Shown: positions 53,267 to 64,000 of the stretch, piece after piece | How the letters are laid out: each line of letters begins with the position of its first letter | Position numbering within the stretch: the first letter of the stretch is position 1 | NCBI RefSeq assembly: GCF_905220565.1 | Contig: NC_059401.1 | Location: 1,947,001 to 2,011,000, forward strand | Origin: Melitaea cinxia | Lineage: Eukaryota; Arthropoda; Insecta; Lepidoptera; Nymphalidae | Length of the DNA: 64,000 bases | Direction: 5' to 3' | The notes under the pieces: generated by a model | The model's database searches: none | What the model was told of the DNA's origin: nothing | Seen by the model: the letters and a program-made list of their open reading frames with translations, nothing else | Made by a program: the position numbers and the translations under genes

Positions 53267-53464
53267 CTAGCTGACCCGGCGAACTTCGTATCGCCTAAGT
53301 CGATTCTTTAATTTTATTAATTTTTTTTTAGAATTTTTCTCTCCGTAAGAACCATCCTCGTACTTCAAGGAATATTTTAAAAAAAGAATTAGCGAAATCG
53401 GTCCAACCGTTCTCGAGTTTTGCGCTTAGCAACACATTCAGCGACTCATTTTTATATTATAGAT
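53266..53464 (+). repeat. Interspersed repeat, family G
   Basis: ACTAGCTGACCCGGCGAACT to GACTCATTTTTATATTATAG. Matches 44-385 with an internal deletion. Confidence 0.65.
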
Positions 53465-53737
53465 TATCTACATACGTGGTGTGATTATATACGCTAAATC
53501 GATTGATTGATTGGCGATGATATTGTATAGCAATCATACATAAATGTATCTTCTTCTACTTAATTTATTCGTATTCATTTTTCGTGTATTATAAATTTTG
53601 CTATTTTAAAATCCATATTTTGTACGCTGATGTAACAATAATAAAATGATAGAAACATTTTATCAAGACATTACTGACAAGTGGACTTGTAATTTTATTC
53701 TAATTTCTATTGATTATTGTCTTATAAGAGTCTTCTA
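53465..53737. other. Unrecognised AT-rich sequence
   Basis: Nothing supported. Confidence 0.4.
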
Positions 53738-54064
53738 TACAAATAAATAAAATAGGTGTGTCTGTTTGTAACATTAAAATTACCGCTTTTTATAAAATGC
53801 ATATGAATGTATATACACACGGTACATATACCAAAATAATATTTTTTACAATTTTTGTCTGTCTCTCTGTTTGTTCCAGCTAATCTCTGAAATGGCTGGA
53901 CCGATTTTGAGGGGGATTGTCACTGGCAGATAGCTGATGTAGTAAGGAATAACGTAGGCTACTTTTATTTTAGAAATTTGTTTATTTTATAACTCTGCGA
54001 ACTTAACAATACTTTACAACTTTTTGGTTCAATTCCACGCAAACGAAGTTGCGGGCACATCTAG
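53738..54064 (-). repeat. Interspersed repeat, family E
   Basis: ACAAATAAATAAAATAGGTG to CGAAGTTGCGGGCACATCTA. Confidence 0.75.
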
Positions 54065-54319
54065 TTTCTCTAATAAATTAAGAAACTTTAGCTTAACAAG
54101 GGTCGGATATAGTATTAGTGTCAGAGAGTACTTATTTTGCGAATATTCATACAAACTTCATTACAGGTAATCTTTCTCAAGGTATAGTCTATAGGTATAT
54201 TTGTGTACAAAATTTCATCAAAATCGATTCACAATTTGTGCTTGAAATTGTAACAGATAAAACTGATAGACCAACCACTGACAGAGCTACTATAGTATTG
54301 GTAGTATAATATATTATAA

Positions 54320-54530
54320 TACTAGTCATAAAAGACCTGTATCTCTTTGTTTGTTTAAGCGCACTAATCTCAGAAACTACAGGTTCAAATTGAAAAACTA
54401 TTTTTGTGTTGGATAGTCCTTTTCGAGAGGAAGCCTATAGGCTAATTTTTTCCTTAAATTAACGTCTGCAAAACTGTGGGGCTGCGGGGCGGGGGTTAAA
54501 GGGAATGCAAATTCCTATACTTATATATAT
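54320..54530 (-). repeat. Interspersed repeat, family J, diverged
   Basis: TAATCTCAGAAACTACAGGT, GGATAGTCCTTTTCGAGAGG and GCCTATAGGCTAATTTTTTC share block order with 10115-10300. Confidence 0.5.
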
Positions 54531-54862
54531 TACCTGTGTAACTGACGCATTTTCAACGCAAATGGACGGTCATTAAAAATACTAAATACAACCATTTCAA
54601 ATGAATGTTCAGGGTTCCATTACGTTATTTTATGTATGTGTTCATGGTACACGTTAAAATTGTTAATCTCTTTTGTAATAAAAAATGGGTTTGTCAATGA
54701 TTATTACTAAATTCTTAAACGATGAAATAAGGATTTTCAGGTCTACCTGAAATTATAATGAAATCTACCTGAAATTGTCAATTAGCACGACGAAATTAAG
54801 ATTTTCAGGTCTACCTGAAATTGCAATGAAATCTACCTAACATTGTAATTTATCACAGTAGG
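54531..54862. other. Short near-tandem of a 30-bp unit
   Basis: Three imperfect repeats of CAGGTCTACCTGAAATT..AATGAAATCTACCT between about 54735 and 54845. The rest is AT-rich and unrecognised. Confidence 0.5.
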
Positions 54863-55080
54863 TAATATCTTGCTTAATATGGAGTAGCCGGACTGGGGCA
54901 GTACCTCAACCTTACGAAAGATCACAGTGATTTTACATGACTGCGCTCAAGTGTAGTGGTAAGTGTGGTGGTAAATAAGGTACCAAAAGTTCTTGCATAT
55001 ATGCTCTCTATATTGACTGCAGCAATGGGATTCTGTAGTCACTAAGAGACGTCCGTAATCTAACGTAATCGCATTAGGCG
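54863..55080 (-). repeat. Interspersed repeat, family C, decayed
   Basis: AATATGGAGTAGCCGGACTG and AGTACCTCAACCTTACGAAA match the right part of family C in reverse. The rest is decayed. Confidence 0.6.
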
Positions 55081-55140
55081 GTAAAAAAAGGTAATTTTAA
55101 AAGGTATTTATGGTTAAAATTACGTATCGTTTTTATGTAG

Positions 55141-55473
55141 GACTAGCTTTGCCCGCGACTTCGTCCGCGTGGAATTTAACAAAAAAGTTATTGTTTCAGT
55201 TAGTAGAGTTAAAAATAAATCAATTCCTAGAATAAAAAAGGGCCCAAGTTAATACTTATTACATCAGCTATTTGCCAGTGAAATTCCCGTCAAAATCGGT
55301 CCAGAGGTTTTAGATATTAACCGGAACAAACAGACAGACAGTCAGTCAAAAATTGTAAAAAATCTTATTTTAGTATATGTACCGTGTATACATACATCCA
55401 TATGCATTTAGTAAAAAGAGGCTATTTTAATATTACAAACAGACACTCCAATTTTATTTATTTGTATAGATAT
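55141..55473 (+). repeat. Interspersed repeat, family E
   Basis: GACTAGCTTTGCCCGCGACT to TCCAATTTTATTTATTTGTA. Near full length. Confidence 0.8.
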
Positions 55474-56235
55474 AAAGAAATGGGTAGATTTAACTGGCTA
55501 CTACAATACAACAGTTTTCTAAAAAATAGTTTTACTTAAAATATTTGCGGTCCTTCGGTAAGTTCTTCGTGTAGCTTTGCTCCCAGTGTATCGTAGCCCT
55601 TACACTAGACGTTACCTTTGACAAATGGAATTTTAATGTTGATGAAATATGAATTCGAAATGTAGAGATTTTCATGAAACAAGCTTTTACTCTTCGGTTT
55701 ATTTATGCAAGGTCGGTCAGTTCCCATATTACAGTTTAAGTAATCATTGCTTCAATTTTTTTACTCGACAATTTTTTCTTTAATAATGAGCGTATATGTT
55801 GGTTTTAAGTTTATTAATTACTGGAAATACACGTTGGTTTCGGTTGTACCGATCTAGAAATGATGATAGCTTTATTAAGGCTAACAGTCAAACCTCGTTT
55901 AACAGTCCCGATCATTATCATAAACGTTTAAAAATTTTTATTTATCATGATTTGAAGATATGATAATGATCTAATTACGGACGGAATTGTCCTCTTCTTA
56001 CGCCGCCTCACATGTGTGTGTGTGTGTGTCTGTGTATGTGTGTATGTGTCAATTTAACTGTGTAGTGAGTAAGATCTTTTATTTTGTTGATATGAATAGA
56101 TTTCCCATTTTTTCATAATATTGTTTACTGTTTTTTCGTTCTGCTAAGAAGTTGTTACGCATTGTGTATTTAAATTGTTCAAAACTGATTTCAATTATTC
56201 TTTTCACTACTGCTACTTTGATGTATGTTTGAATC
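55474..56235. other. Unrecognised sequence with (TG)n
   Basis: (TG)n microsatellite at about 56012-56047. Nothing else supported. Confidence 0.45.
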
Positions 56236-56392
56236 AGCCTGTAGAACCACACCATTGGGGTAAGACCTCTTTCTCCATAGAGAAGGGTTAGAACCTAATC
56301 AACAACATTGCACAACAACAGGTTGAAAGAGAACCCTACCATGGGTAACGATCGCTATCATGTGTCTGTGGTGATAACTGGGACCGACAACT
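56236..56392 (-). repeat. SINE family A fragment, diverged
   Basis: ATCAGCCTGTAGAACCACAC, GTAACGATCGCTATCATGTG and AACTGGGACCGACAACTTT are reversed, diverged 3'-half blocks. Confidence 0.6.
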
Positions 56393-56715
56393 TTTCATTT
56401 CTTCCTATATGCGTACATTCCAAAAATTTCCAATGTTCAAATAAATCTTTATAAATAAATCTTTATTTCTTCAAACGTTAGTACATAATATTAACACATA
56501 TTACATCAGTTATATTTAGTCCCAAGAAGAACAGTATGTCTCTGGTCCCCACACTAGGATTCCCTGTGTCGTGGGGTCCAGTCCCTTCCATTAGCTTAAT
56601 ACGATTCCGTTAGTTTAAACAAAAACAATCCATTTAATGTTTATAATTTAAAATAATAAAATAAAAAAATTAAAGTTTATTTAATTGGAACATACAAGAA
56701 CTAAGGCAACAAATG

Positions 56716-56756
<41 letters not shown>

Positions 56757-58113
56757 TGTCTGTGCGTGTGGGTGTGAAATAAAAATATCTGCCTCGAGTG
56801 AGGATCAAACCAGTAATTGCCAGCGTTTTATCCATCTACACTAGAATGGTATTATACATTAGATACTACGCCAGAATGATATTACTACATTACTCAAAAA
56901 CTATGGACTATAAAAAGTAAATACAATAAATATATGAAAGTAACAACATAGTAGCGATATATAATGTACATATAAACGTATTTGAAAAGCTGATTGTTGT
57001 TTATTTTTCAATAAAAGATTCGTACGAATAAATCTGTCTCATTGTTAGCGTTTCTTTCGTAAGCTCTGAGTATTTACATAGTAATTGATTTCCGATTTGA
57101 ACTCCTTTCAGCAAAGAGGTCATAAGTTTACAGTGTTTTGATTTATAGCGCTTTTATATATAAAAAGGAGAAGCGTTTGTGTTTTGTTTCTTTTTTATTA
57201 AATATCACGCGGGGTTGTACATGTTTTGGGTTGAGATATTTGATTACTGCTTTTTAAGAAATATGTATTCTACTAGTTCAATGGTTTCATAAGGACGTTA
57301 AAAATGTGTTGTTATGTGTGTTTGTACAAATAAAACAAATACTCTAAAATATATTTTAAAACTGCTCGCATAGTAAAAGTTATTACTTACACACAATATT
57401 TTGATACTGCATACGTTTATTAATAATATTCAAGTTTTTCGTAGTATTTAAATGTCAAAATTAAAATTTTGACATATAATATTTTTTATTTGTAATAGCT
57501 TATTACTAGAATAGCTGATTAAATTTAGGACTGTTTAAATGCAGGAATATTGTAGTTTTCATAGTTGGCTTTGTAGGTGTAATTTCCACTTGTAAAGTAG
57601 CAAAAAATGTCCGAAAAGCTACGACATTATCAATAAAATTAAATTGAGTACCCACTGACAATATTATTAACTTTTACGCAAATAAAATCACCGGGAATTG
57701 ATATAGAGAACAATTCAAACATCTATTCACGTGAGCATTTGACATTTGAAGATAACCTTCAACGCTACCCACATCTACGTTGCTTTTGGAATACAGCAAC
57801 AAGGAAATCCTATCGAAGATTCTAGAATCAGTATTTTCGAAGAATGAACGAGAATTATCGAATTTGTTGAAACCTCTTTTATTTACAACTCGTTACGTTT
57901 GGTACATATTGTACTGGAACACTCTGAAATGTCGACAAGTAACTTGCCTGTGACATCAAATATTGGATAAGCCCTTTGAGATGATGAATTGTTCCCGTTC
58001 AAATTTATTAACCATGTTCTTGTGTTAGTTTTATTCATCAGCTTTTTCTGTATATAGCTTGAAGTTACTTTGATGTTTTGATTTATTTTGTCTAATTTAT
58101 TTCGATTTTCTCA
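56393..58113. other. Unrecognised sequence with (GT)n
   Basis: (GT)n at 56717-56760. Around 56540-56590, CCCACACTAGGATTCCCTGT with GTGTCGTGGGGTCCAG is repeat-like but not matched in the window. No gene supported. Confidence 0.4.
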
Positions 58114-58262
58114 TTTCAGCCTATCGTAATTCACTACTGGACATACGCTTCCCCAAGTTCGCACCTTATGTGCCTGTTTTTTATAATCATCATCGATGGC
58201 GATCTTGCAAACCAGTCCAGCGGATAGAAGGATGCCCAGCACTGCGTTTGCTGAGATCCTGT
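58114..58262 (-). pseudogene. RTE-type LINE 3' end, degenerate
   Basis: The reversed block CAGCCTATCGTAATTCACTAC and the following text to AGCACTGCGTTTGCTG align block by block with 50607-50745. The reading frame is broken by stops. Confidence 0.55.
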
Positions 58263-58916
58263 ATTTTTGAGTCTCCACTTATTGTAGATTTAAATAATTA
58301 TTACTTTGCTTGAAATCTACGTAACTTAAAAATGACATACTTCACTAACGGACTTACTTCATTAACGGAGAACCTTTGAAACACAATGGTATGATCCATT
58401 CTAGGAGTAATTAGTCTTTATGAGTTGTTTAAAATTTATAAACAATAGTTCTTTTTACAAAAGAAATTGCTAATTGTAAATTTGCTTGGTATTTGAGTTA
58501 CGTAGTTTGTTTTGCTATTTATATAGTAGCATTAGTAAAAACATCACAACATAAGGATGCAATTTAATTTCTTGCTCGACTGAGTCCGCAGACGCTACGA
58601 GTACTAATGACCAAAGTTACTGATTGGTATACTGTATGGTTACAGTGACAAGTGAGTTTGTTAATTTTAAAAGTTGAGGGCGGTTTATATTGAGTTTTAG
58701 CGCAAGTCGATCTTCATGTGAGCTCTTAGACATGTATATTTTGCATTGAAACCAATTTCGTCGGTTTTAAGAATTGACCTGATATCTTCTCGTATGTAAA
58801 GACTAGAAGGAAATTGATTTTCAATTCGAGATGTGTTTGAGTAAAGCCAAGATAGTAGGTTGTATGGCATGTTCAGTATCGTATCACACTCTTAGAGAAT
58901 ATTTGTATCAAAGTGC
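58263..58916. other. Unrecognised AT-rich sequence
   Basis: Nothing supported. The 71-codon frame at 58831 runs into a SINE. Confidence 0.4.
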
Positions 58917-59055
58917 TACCATACTGCAGTCACCAACCCGCCTGCCCAGTACGGTGACTATTGGCAAAACACATGAGTTCACGCCATTTTTAGCGCGAAC
59001 TTGTGAAGGCCTATGTCCAGCAGTGGACTGTAATAGGCTGAAATGATGATGATAC
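58917..59055 (+). mobile_element. SINE family D / RTE tail, 3' fragment
   Basis: GTCACCAACCCGCCTGCCCA to GCAGTGGACTGTAATAGGCT, then ATGATGATGAT as tail. Confidence 0.65.
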
Positions 59056-59532
59056 CATACTACGGTCATAGTACAGATCGATAGCTGAGTCTAATCAATA
59101 GAATACTACATTTTTTCCCATTTCATATGCTGATCATCTGATCATTGCCATTGGATCTCTTCTGGAAATACTAGTGTTTATGGATATCAGGTTAGGCGCA
59201 GTTTAATTTTTTAGTTATTTACATAGAATAAAATAACGAATTTGTAATTTACTATAAAATAATAATGAAGTTAAAGTTGTTTCCAATTTTAGAATTGTTA
59301 ACATAAACAAGGAGATAAATTCTGTTGTAGAAAATGAAAGACTTGTTTTAGTGTTCCACGAAAGACCTATTTCCATTTTGAGCCGTGGCCGCCACCATGT
59401 AATAACGTCTTTATTTTGTGACACTATTTGTTCTATATCACGGTCTTACCGAGCTAGTACCGTGAAATCACCCTATTTAGAGTACCACAATGGATAGTAC
59501 GGCAAGTCGGTTAAATTTCAGACCATATATTT
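59056..59532. other. Unrecognised sequence
   Basis: Nothing supported. The 69-codon minus frame at 59215 is AT-driven. Confidence 0.4.
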
Positions 59533-60282
59533 TTAACCGACTTCCAAAAAGTAGGAGGTTCTCAATTTTATTGTATTTTTTTTCTTTTTTTGATGTATGT
59601 TACTTCAGAACTGTTGTACTGTGTGGCTACGGTACTGTACTGTGTGGCTACGGTACTAAAGAATTTAGCCACCCCCTCTCTTCCCGTGGGTGTCGTAAGA
59701 GGCGACTAAGGGATATCACAGTTTCACTACCACCTTGGAACTTAAAAAGCCGACCGGTGGCGGGATAACCATCTAACTGCTGGCTTTGAAATAAACGGGC
59801 CGAAGACGGGCAGCAGCGTCTTCAATGCGACAAAGCGGTCACCAACCCGCCTGCCCAGCGTGGTGACTATGGGCAAAACACATGAGTTCACGTTATTTTT
59901 GGCGTAAACTTGTGGAGGCCTATGTCCAGCAGTGGACTGTATAGGCTGCAATGATGATACTTCAGAACTTTTGACTGAGTAGACCGATTTTGATTAAAAA
60001 AAATTGGTTGAAAGGTGGTTCGTGTCATTTGGTTCCATTTAAATTTATTTAAGATCTAAGAACTACCTTTTGAGTTATATCTAATAATGCGTTTTTACTT
60101 GACTATTTTTTCGTCGACCTACGATGTATTATACCGCATAGTTTCTTACTGGGTGTTCCGATTTTGATGGTTTTTAATTTAATCAAAACGGGTGTTTATC
60201 ATGTGGTCACATTTAAATTTCATCGAGATCTGATTACAACTTTTTGAGTAATCTTTGATAACGCGTATTTATTTCACTATTT
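59533..60282 (-). repeat. Family I copy carrying a nested SINE
   Basis: Reverse copy: AACCGACTTCCAAAAAGTAG at the left, ATCTTTGATAACGCGTATTT at the right. Interrupted by the family D SINE at 59613-59957 and cut at its right end by a family A SINE fragment at 60283. Confidence 0.7.
59613..59957 (+). mobile_element. SINE family D, full length, nested, with TSD
   Basis: The 12-bp direct repeat TACTTCAGAACT (59601-59612, 59958-59969) flanks it. The 5' end carries a short duplication: CTGTGTGGCTACGGTACT occurs twice in tandem. The 3' end is CTGTATAGGCTGCAATGATGA. Its placement inside family I dates it as younger than that copy. Confidence 0.85.
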
Positions 60283-60456
60283 GTGCTGGCGGTTGCGGTT
60301 TCGATCCCCGCACATGACAAACATTTGTATTGGCCATACAGGTGTTTGCCGTGGTTTGGGTGTTTGTGCAGTCCTTGCGGGTCTCCCCACCGTGCCTCGG
60401 AAAGCACGTTAAGCCGTCAGTCTCGGTTAGCAGTGGGATATCAGAGGCTGGAGCGT
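60283..60456 (+). repeat. SINE family A, 5'-truncated and internally deleted
   Basis: GGTTGCGGTTTCGATCCCCG (B box) to AGCACGTTAAGCCGTCAG, then straight to AGCAGTGGGATATCAGAGGC. The A box and the late middle are missing. Confidence 0.7.
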
Positions 60457-60796
60457 AGCGTTAGTTTTACTATGTAAACTGTTTATAATAAGGCTTCGTT
60501 TGTGTGGAACTCTAGTTGTTGCTGACTTAAACTGTTTAAAATCTGAAATTATAGTCTTTAAGTAGGCTATAAAAGCTCATTTGAAGCGTCATTTTACAAT
60601 TTAATATTGTGCTAGTTGTAATTAATTAATTATAGTTGTAATTGAGACTACCATTGATTACAATGTAAATTCTGCAGAGAAAAGCATGCGACATACTTTA
60701 TTTAGGAAATGTGATGGATTTACCTATAACATATTTCGTTTTGATACACTTTGACTAGCATATATTCAACGTACCTATAATTATGTTTTCTTCACG
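60457..60796. other. Unrecognised AT-rich sequence
   Basis: CATTGATTACAATGTAAATTC and TCTGCAGAGAAAAGC near 60650-60690 resemble text near 42950-42990, so an old repeat may be present. Confidence 0.35.
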
Positions 60797-61122
60797 ACTA
60801 GCTGTGCCCGCGGCTTCGTCCGCGTGGAATTTAAAAAGAAGTTATATTTCAGTTCGCAGAGTTATAAAATAAATAAATTTCTAAAATAAAAGTAGCCTAA
60901 GTTATTCCTTACTATATCAGCTATTTACCAGTGAACGTCCCATCAAAATCGGTCCAGCCGTTTTAGAGATTGGCTAGAACAAACAGACAGACAGACAAAA
61001 ATTGTAAAAAATGTTATTTTGGTATATGTACCGTGTATACATCCATATATATGCATTTAGTAAAAAGTGGTTATTTTAATATTACAAACAGACCCTCCAA
61101 ATTTATTTATTTTTATAGATAG
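60797..61122 (+). repeat. Interspersed repeat, family E
   Basis: GACTAGCTGTGCCCGCGGCT to CTCCAAATTTATTTATTTTT. Near full length. Confidence 0.8.
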
Positions 61123-62151
61123 GGATATTCCAAAAATGTTAAGGCTGATTTTATGCCGTAGCTTTAACTTTTTCTGGACTTTTAAAGTAATTAACATCGT
61201 TATTTTACCCTTAAATTTATTAAAATAAAATGTATTTTTTTGCCACTCCGCCGCCGCAAACGTAATTAATTGTTAAAACAATGTTTTGTTCAGAGTTTTT
61301 GTTCTGCGTGTTGTTGAGCGTCCCATGACTGTTTTTCTTACTGCGAATTACGCTTGACTCCTAAAGTTACCGTTCCGCTGAAAGGTTAACCAAACGTGTG
61401 ATTTGTTTTTAAAAGGAAGTTTAATGAGATTAATTTAAACCTTCATTTGAAATATATGTCAGCGAAAAATCTTTTTGCACTTTTTATACTCTTGGAAATA
61501 TATTCAGTAAGTAGGTACCCAGTTCCCAACCAAGCCTTGTCGACAGCGTGATATTGTATACCTATATTAGATACATTTATTTCTTACAATAAAAAAGTGC
61601 AAACACTACATTTAGTAAACGTTTTAATAAGAAATAATATTGATATATAAATATAATAACACAACATCATAGAATAAAAAAAAAAAACCAGAAAACTTGT
61701 AAAAAATTAACATGTAAAATTTTCAGTCATGTAATAAACATATAGATGAAGACTTACCATTGTTTCTACTGACGAAAATTTAAGATGAATACAATTTGAA
61801 ATAATTATATTCTTTAATCAGATCTATTTCTTACCGGAAAATTACTTCTACTTTTAAATAATAATTAAAATAAATAATCTAAACCGAAGTTTAGACTATT
61901 TATTTAATCTGTTGTCGTGAGTCTGAATTAATCAAAATGCAAATTTTATCGTTTCCATAACATAATTACTCCAATCGTGGGAAATTTAAATGAAAATGAT
62001 CCCAGCATAATTAAATCTTGAAAATGAAGAAAATAATCATTATAAATTCGTTCTAAGAGCCAAAATTCGATAGCTTTTTTGTTTTCCTAATTCTCAAATC
62101 TTTAGCAGAACTCACTAGTCCATTGGCGCGTTTTTAGTTTTTTTTTTATGT
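61123..62151. other. Unrecognised AT-rich sequence
   Basis: A SINE B head stub (CACTAGTCCATTGGCGCG, about 62111-62128) is the only match. No gene supported. Confidence 0.4.
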
Positions 62152-62421
62152 CACTAGGTCGGAAAACAAGCGCACGGCTCACCTGATGTTAAGAGATTAC
62201 CGTAGCTTTTAGATACCTGCAACACCAGAAGCATCGCAAGCGCGTTTCTGACCCAATCCCCAATCGCCCCAGGAGCTCTGATCACCTTACTCACCAACAG
62301 GAACACAATACTGCTTGAAAGCAGTATTATTTAGCTGTGATCTTCTGTATGATGGAGGTACTACCCCAGTCGGACTGCTCCATATTTTCAGCAGGAAATT
62401 CCTGCTGTGCCTTACCTCAGT
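62152..62421 (+). repeat. Interspersed repeat, family C, near full length
   Basis: ACTAGGTCGGAAAACAAGCG to CTGTGCCTTACCTCAGTAAA. The central hairpin AATACTGCT..AGCAGTATT is at 62308-62329. Confidence 0.8.
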
Positions 62422-62432
62422 AAAGTAGACGA

Positions 62433-62433
<1 letters not shown>

Positions 62434-62501
<68 letters not shown>
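62434..62501. repeat. (GT)n microsatellite
   Basis: About 33 uninterrupted GT units following the family C copy. Confidence 0.95.
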
Positions 62502-62505
<4 letters not shown>

Positions 62506-62681
62506 TGTATGTGTCTATGAATGTGTTTGTGTGTGCTATAAGTTATAGTGTAGTGTGATATTAATTTTTTGGAATTTTGTAAGCGATTCAATTTCGCACA
62601 TATTCAAATCAATAATACTTTATTTTGTGTGAAAGTCACAAGAGTTCTGTTTCGTAATCTATACATATTATAAAATGGTAG

Positions 62682-64000
62682 GAAAGCCAAATAGCAGATA
62701 AAAGGCATATATTCAGAGATGTCTCAGTGGTTAACAGGTTTAACACCGGCAGCGACCACCGGCTAGTACGGGGCACTCTGAATATATGTCTTCGAAAGGA
62801 GCGAACCCGCTTGATGAAATCTACTCTCCGACCTACGCTGCCCCAAATACTATGTGGCTCCGAGCAGTTCCAATTGGAACTCCAAAACCGATTCGAATCG
62901 CTGGAAACTACTAGCGACGTGGACGAGATAACCGACAACGTGGTGAAGACGGTGTGTACACTGGGTCGCAGGCACTTTCCACCAACAAAGCCAACGAAGC
63001 AGTCCAAACTTTCTCCCGAAGCCTTGGATCTGATGCGGCAGAGGCGCGAGTTGCCGGCTGCTTCGCCAGAACAGAGGGCTCTTTCCAAGAGGGTACGGAA
63101 AATTATTCGCCGAGACCTCCGCTGCTCAAATACGAGAGAGTTTGCTACTCTGATTGAGCAGAATAGGGGGTCCAAAGTTTTCCAAAGACCATTGGGGAGA
63201 AGCCTTCTTGCGAAGCTTAAAACAGCAGATGGCAGAACCGTCTGCTCTCGCCCTCAGGTCCGAGAAGAGGTTGAGAATTTTTATGGACAGCTGTACTCGT
63301 CGAGCGCACGCAAGCCTGCGACTTGGGACACCGAAGATCCACGGGCACCATTGTTGCGCCATTATTCGGAGTGTATCCCGGTCTTTGAAGAGGATGAGAT
63401 TGGTGCAGCGCTCGGGCAGCTTAAAAACGGGAGGGCCCCGGGGGATAACGGAGTTACCACTGAACTCCTTAAAGCCGCAGGGCGACCTGTCCCGAAAGCC
63501 TTGGCAAGACTATTTAACGCCGTCATCCACCGAGGTACCACGCCGGAGGCGTGGTCCAGGAGTGTGGTGGTGCTGTTCTTTAAGAGAGGCGATAAGTCTC
63601 TGTTAAAGAATTACAGACCGATCTCACTTCTGAGCCACGTCTATAAGCTGTTTTCGAGGGTTGTTACGAATCGTCTCGCTAGAAGACTCGACGAATCCCA
63701 ACCACCAGAGCAGGCTGGGTTCCGAAATGGCTACAGCACCGTGGACCACATCCATACTGTTCGGCAGATTATCCAAAAGACGGAAGAATATAATCAACCG
63801 CTGTGTATGGCATTTGTGGACTACGAGAAAGCCTTCGACTCTGTCGAGACCTGGGCTGTCCTGGACTCTCTGCAGAGATGTCATTTCGACTGGCGATATA
63901 TCGAGGTACTAAAATCTATGTACGACGCGGCGACGATGACCGTTCATGTCAATGACCAAAGAACAAGACCTATTTCCCTCCGGCGCGGGGTAAGACAGGG
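62682..64000 (+). CDS. RTE-type LINE ORF, endonuclease end + reverse transcriptase, runs off the window
   Basis: A single frame without stops from 62682 to the window end (about 440 codons). It begins inside the last part of an AP-like endonuclease: DVSVVNRFNTGSDHRLVRG holds the conserved SDH. A linker follows, then reverse transcriptase motifs: APGDNGVTTELLK, KNYRPISLLSHVYKLF, PPEQAGFRNGYSTVDH, and motif A FVDYEKAFDS with aspartates at 63819-63821 and 63837-63839, then RRGVRQG. The YxDD motif lies beyond the edge. The pattern is that of RTE-type LINEs (often annotated endonuclease-reverse transcriptase in Lepidoptera). Left of 62682 a stop (62679) and unrelated sequence show 5' truncation, so the start codon is absent. 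GC is higher than its flanks. No TSD can be tested because the right end is outside the window. Confidence 0.85.

Noticed and set aside
58831..59046. 71-codon plus frame
   Set aside because: More than half of it is SINE D; the N-terminal part has no support.
62636..63175. 179-codon minus frame at the RTE LINE
   Set aside because: Antisense shadow of the endonuclease/RT frame on the plus strand.

Overview
The window is AT-rich animal genomic DNA, almost certainly lepidopteran (butterfly or moth). The evidence is dense interspersed repeats of kinds I associate with Lepidoptera: SINEs with tRNA-like heads, short repeats starting ACTAGCTG..CCCGCG, RTE- and R1-type LINE pieces, and a SINE whose end reads like the RTE C-terminus. 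Assignment to a lepidopteran is inference from remembered repeat families; species cannot be told from the sequence. The layout fits intronic or intergenic sequence. There is no operon-like or compact gene arrangement, no true tRNA or rRNA gene, and no CRISPR array.

Host coding sequence is sparse. The best candidate is one exon on the minus strand (11250-12124), bounded by a good acceptor and a good GGTAAGTAAA donor. It encodes a signal-anchor-like start and a long Asn/Asp/Lys-rich region. A possible first coding exon with a clean signal peptide lies on the plus strand (33771-33855). An unidentified coding end with 3' UTR, AATAAA and an (ATT)n tail lies at 27231-27726 (minus); it could be a terminal exon or a LINE 3' end.

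The standout element is a 5'-truncated LINE at 36498-40879, flanked by a 13-bp target-site duplication and ending in poly-A. Its uninterrupted 1208-codon reading frame carries the end of a reverse transcriptase, an RNase H with all catalytic residues, a LINE zinc knuckle, a long linker with an unrecognised block, and a complete superfamily 1 RNA helicase of the alphavirus/tobamovirus replicase type. From memory, R1-type insect LINEs carrying a tobamovirus-like helicase have been reported (Lazareva and colleagues, 2015), so the architecture is not wholly new. This copy is unusually well preserved, and the block between RNase H and helicase is uncharacterised to me. At the right edge (62682-64000) an RTE-type LINE with an intact reading frame runs out of the window.

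Region by region: 1-11 kb holds old repeats, a truncated LINE with 15-bp TSD (2.5 kb) and a CR1/Jockey-like LINE end (8 kb). 11-13 kb has the secreted-protein exon. 13-31 kb holds SINEs, a pentanucleotide array of about 500 bp (20.8-21.3 kb), a 37-bp perfect hairpin (17.1 kb) and LINE ends. 31.8-33.1 kb is a decayed relative of the satellite-like repeat found later. 36.3-40.9 kb is the helicase LINE. 44.5-48.3 kb is a 282-bp tandem array with a 1362-bp higher-order duplication. 49-62 kb is again interspersed repeats, with nested insertions at 59.5-60.5 kb. The RTE LINE at the right edge is a plausible mobilising partner of the RTE-tailed SINEs.
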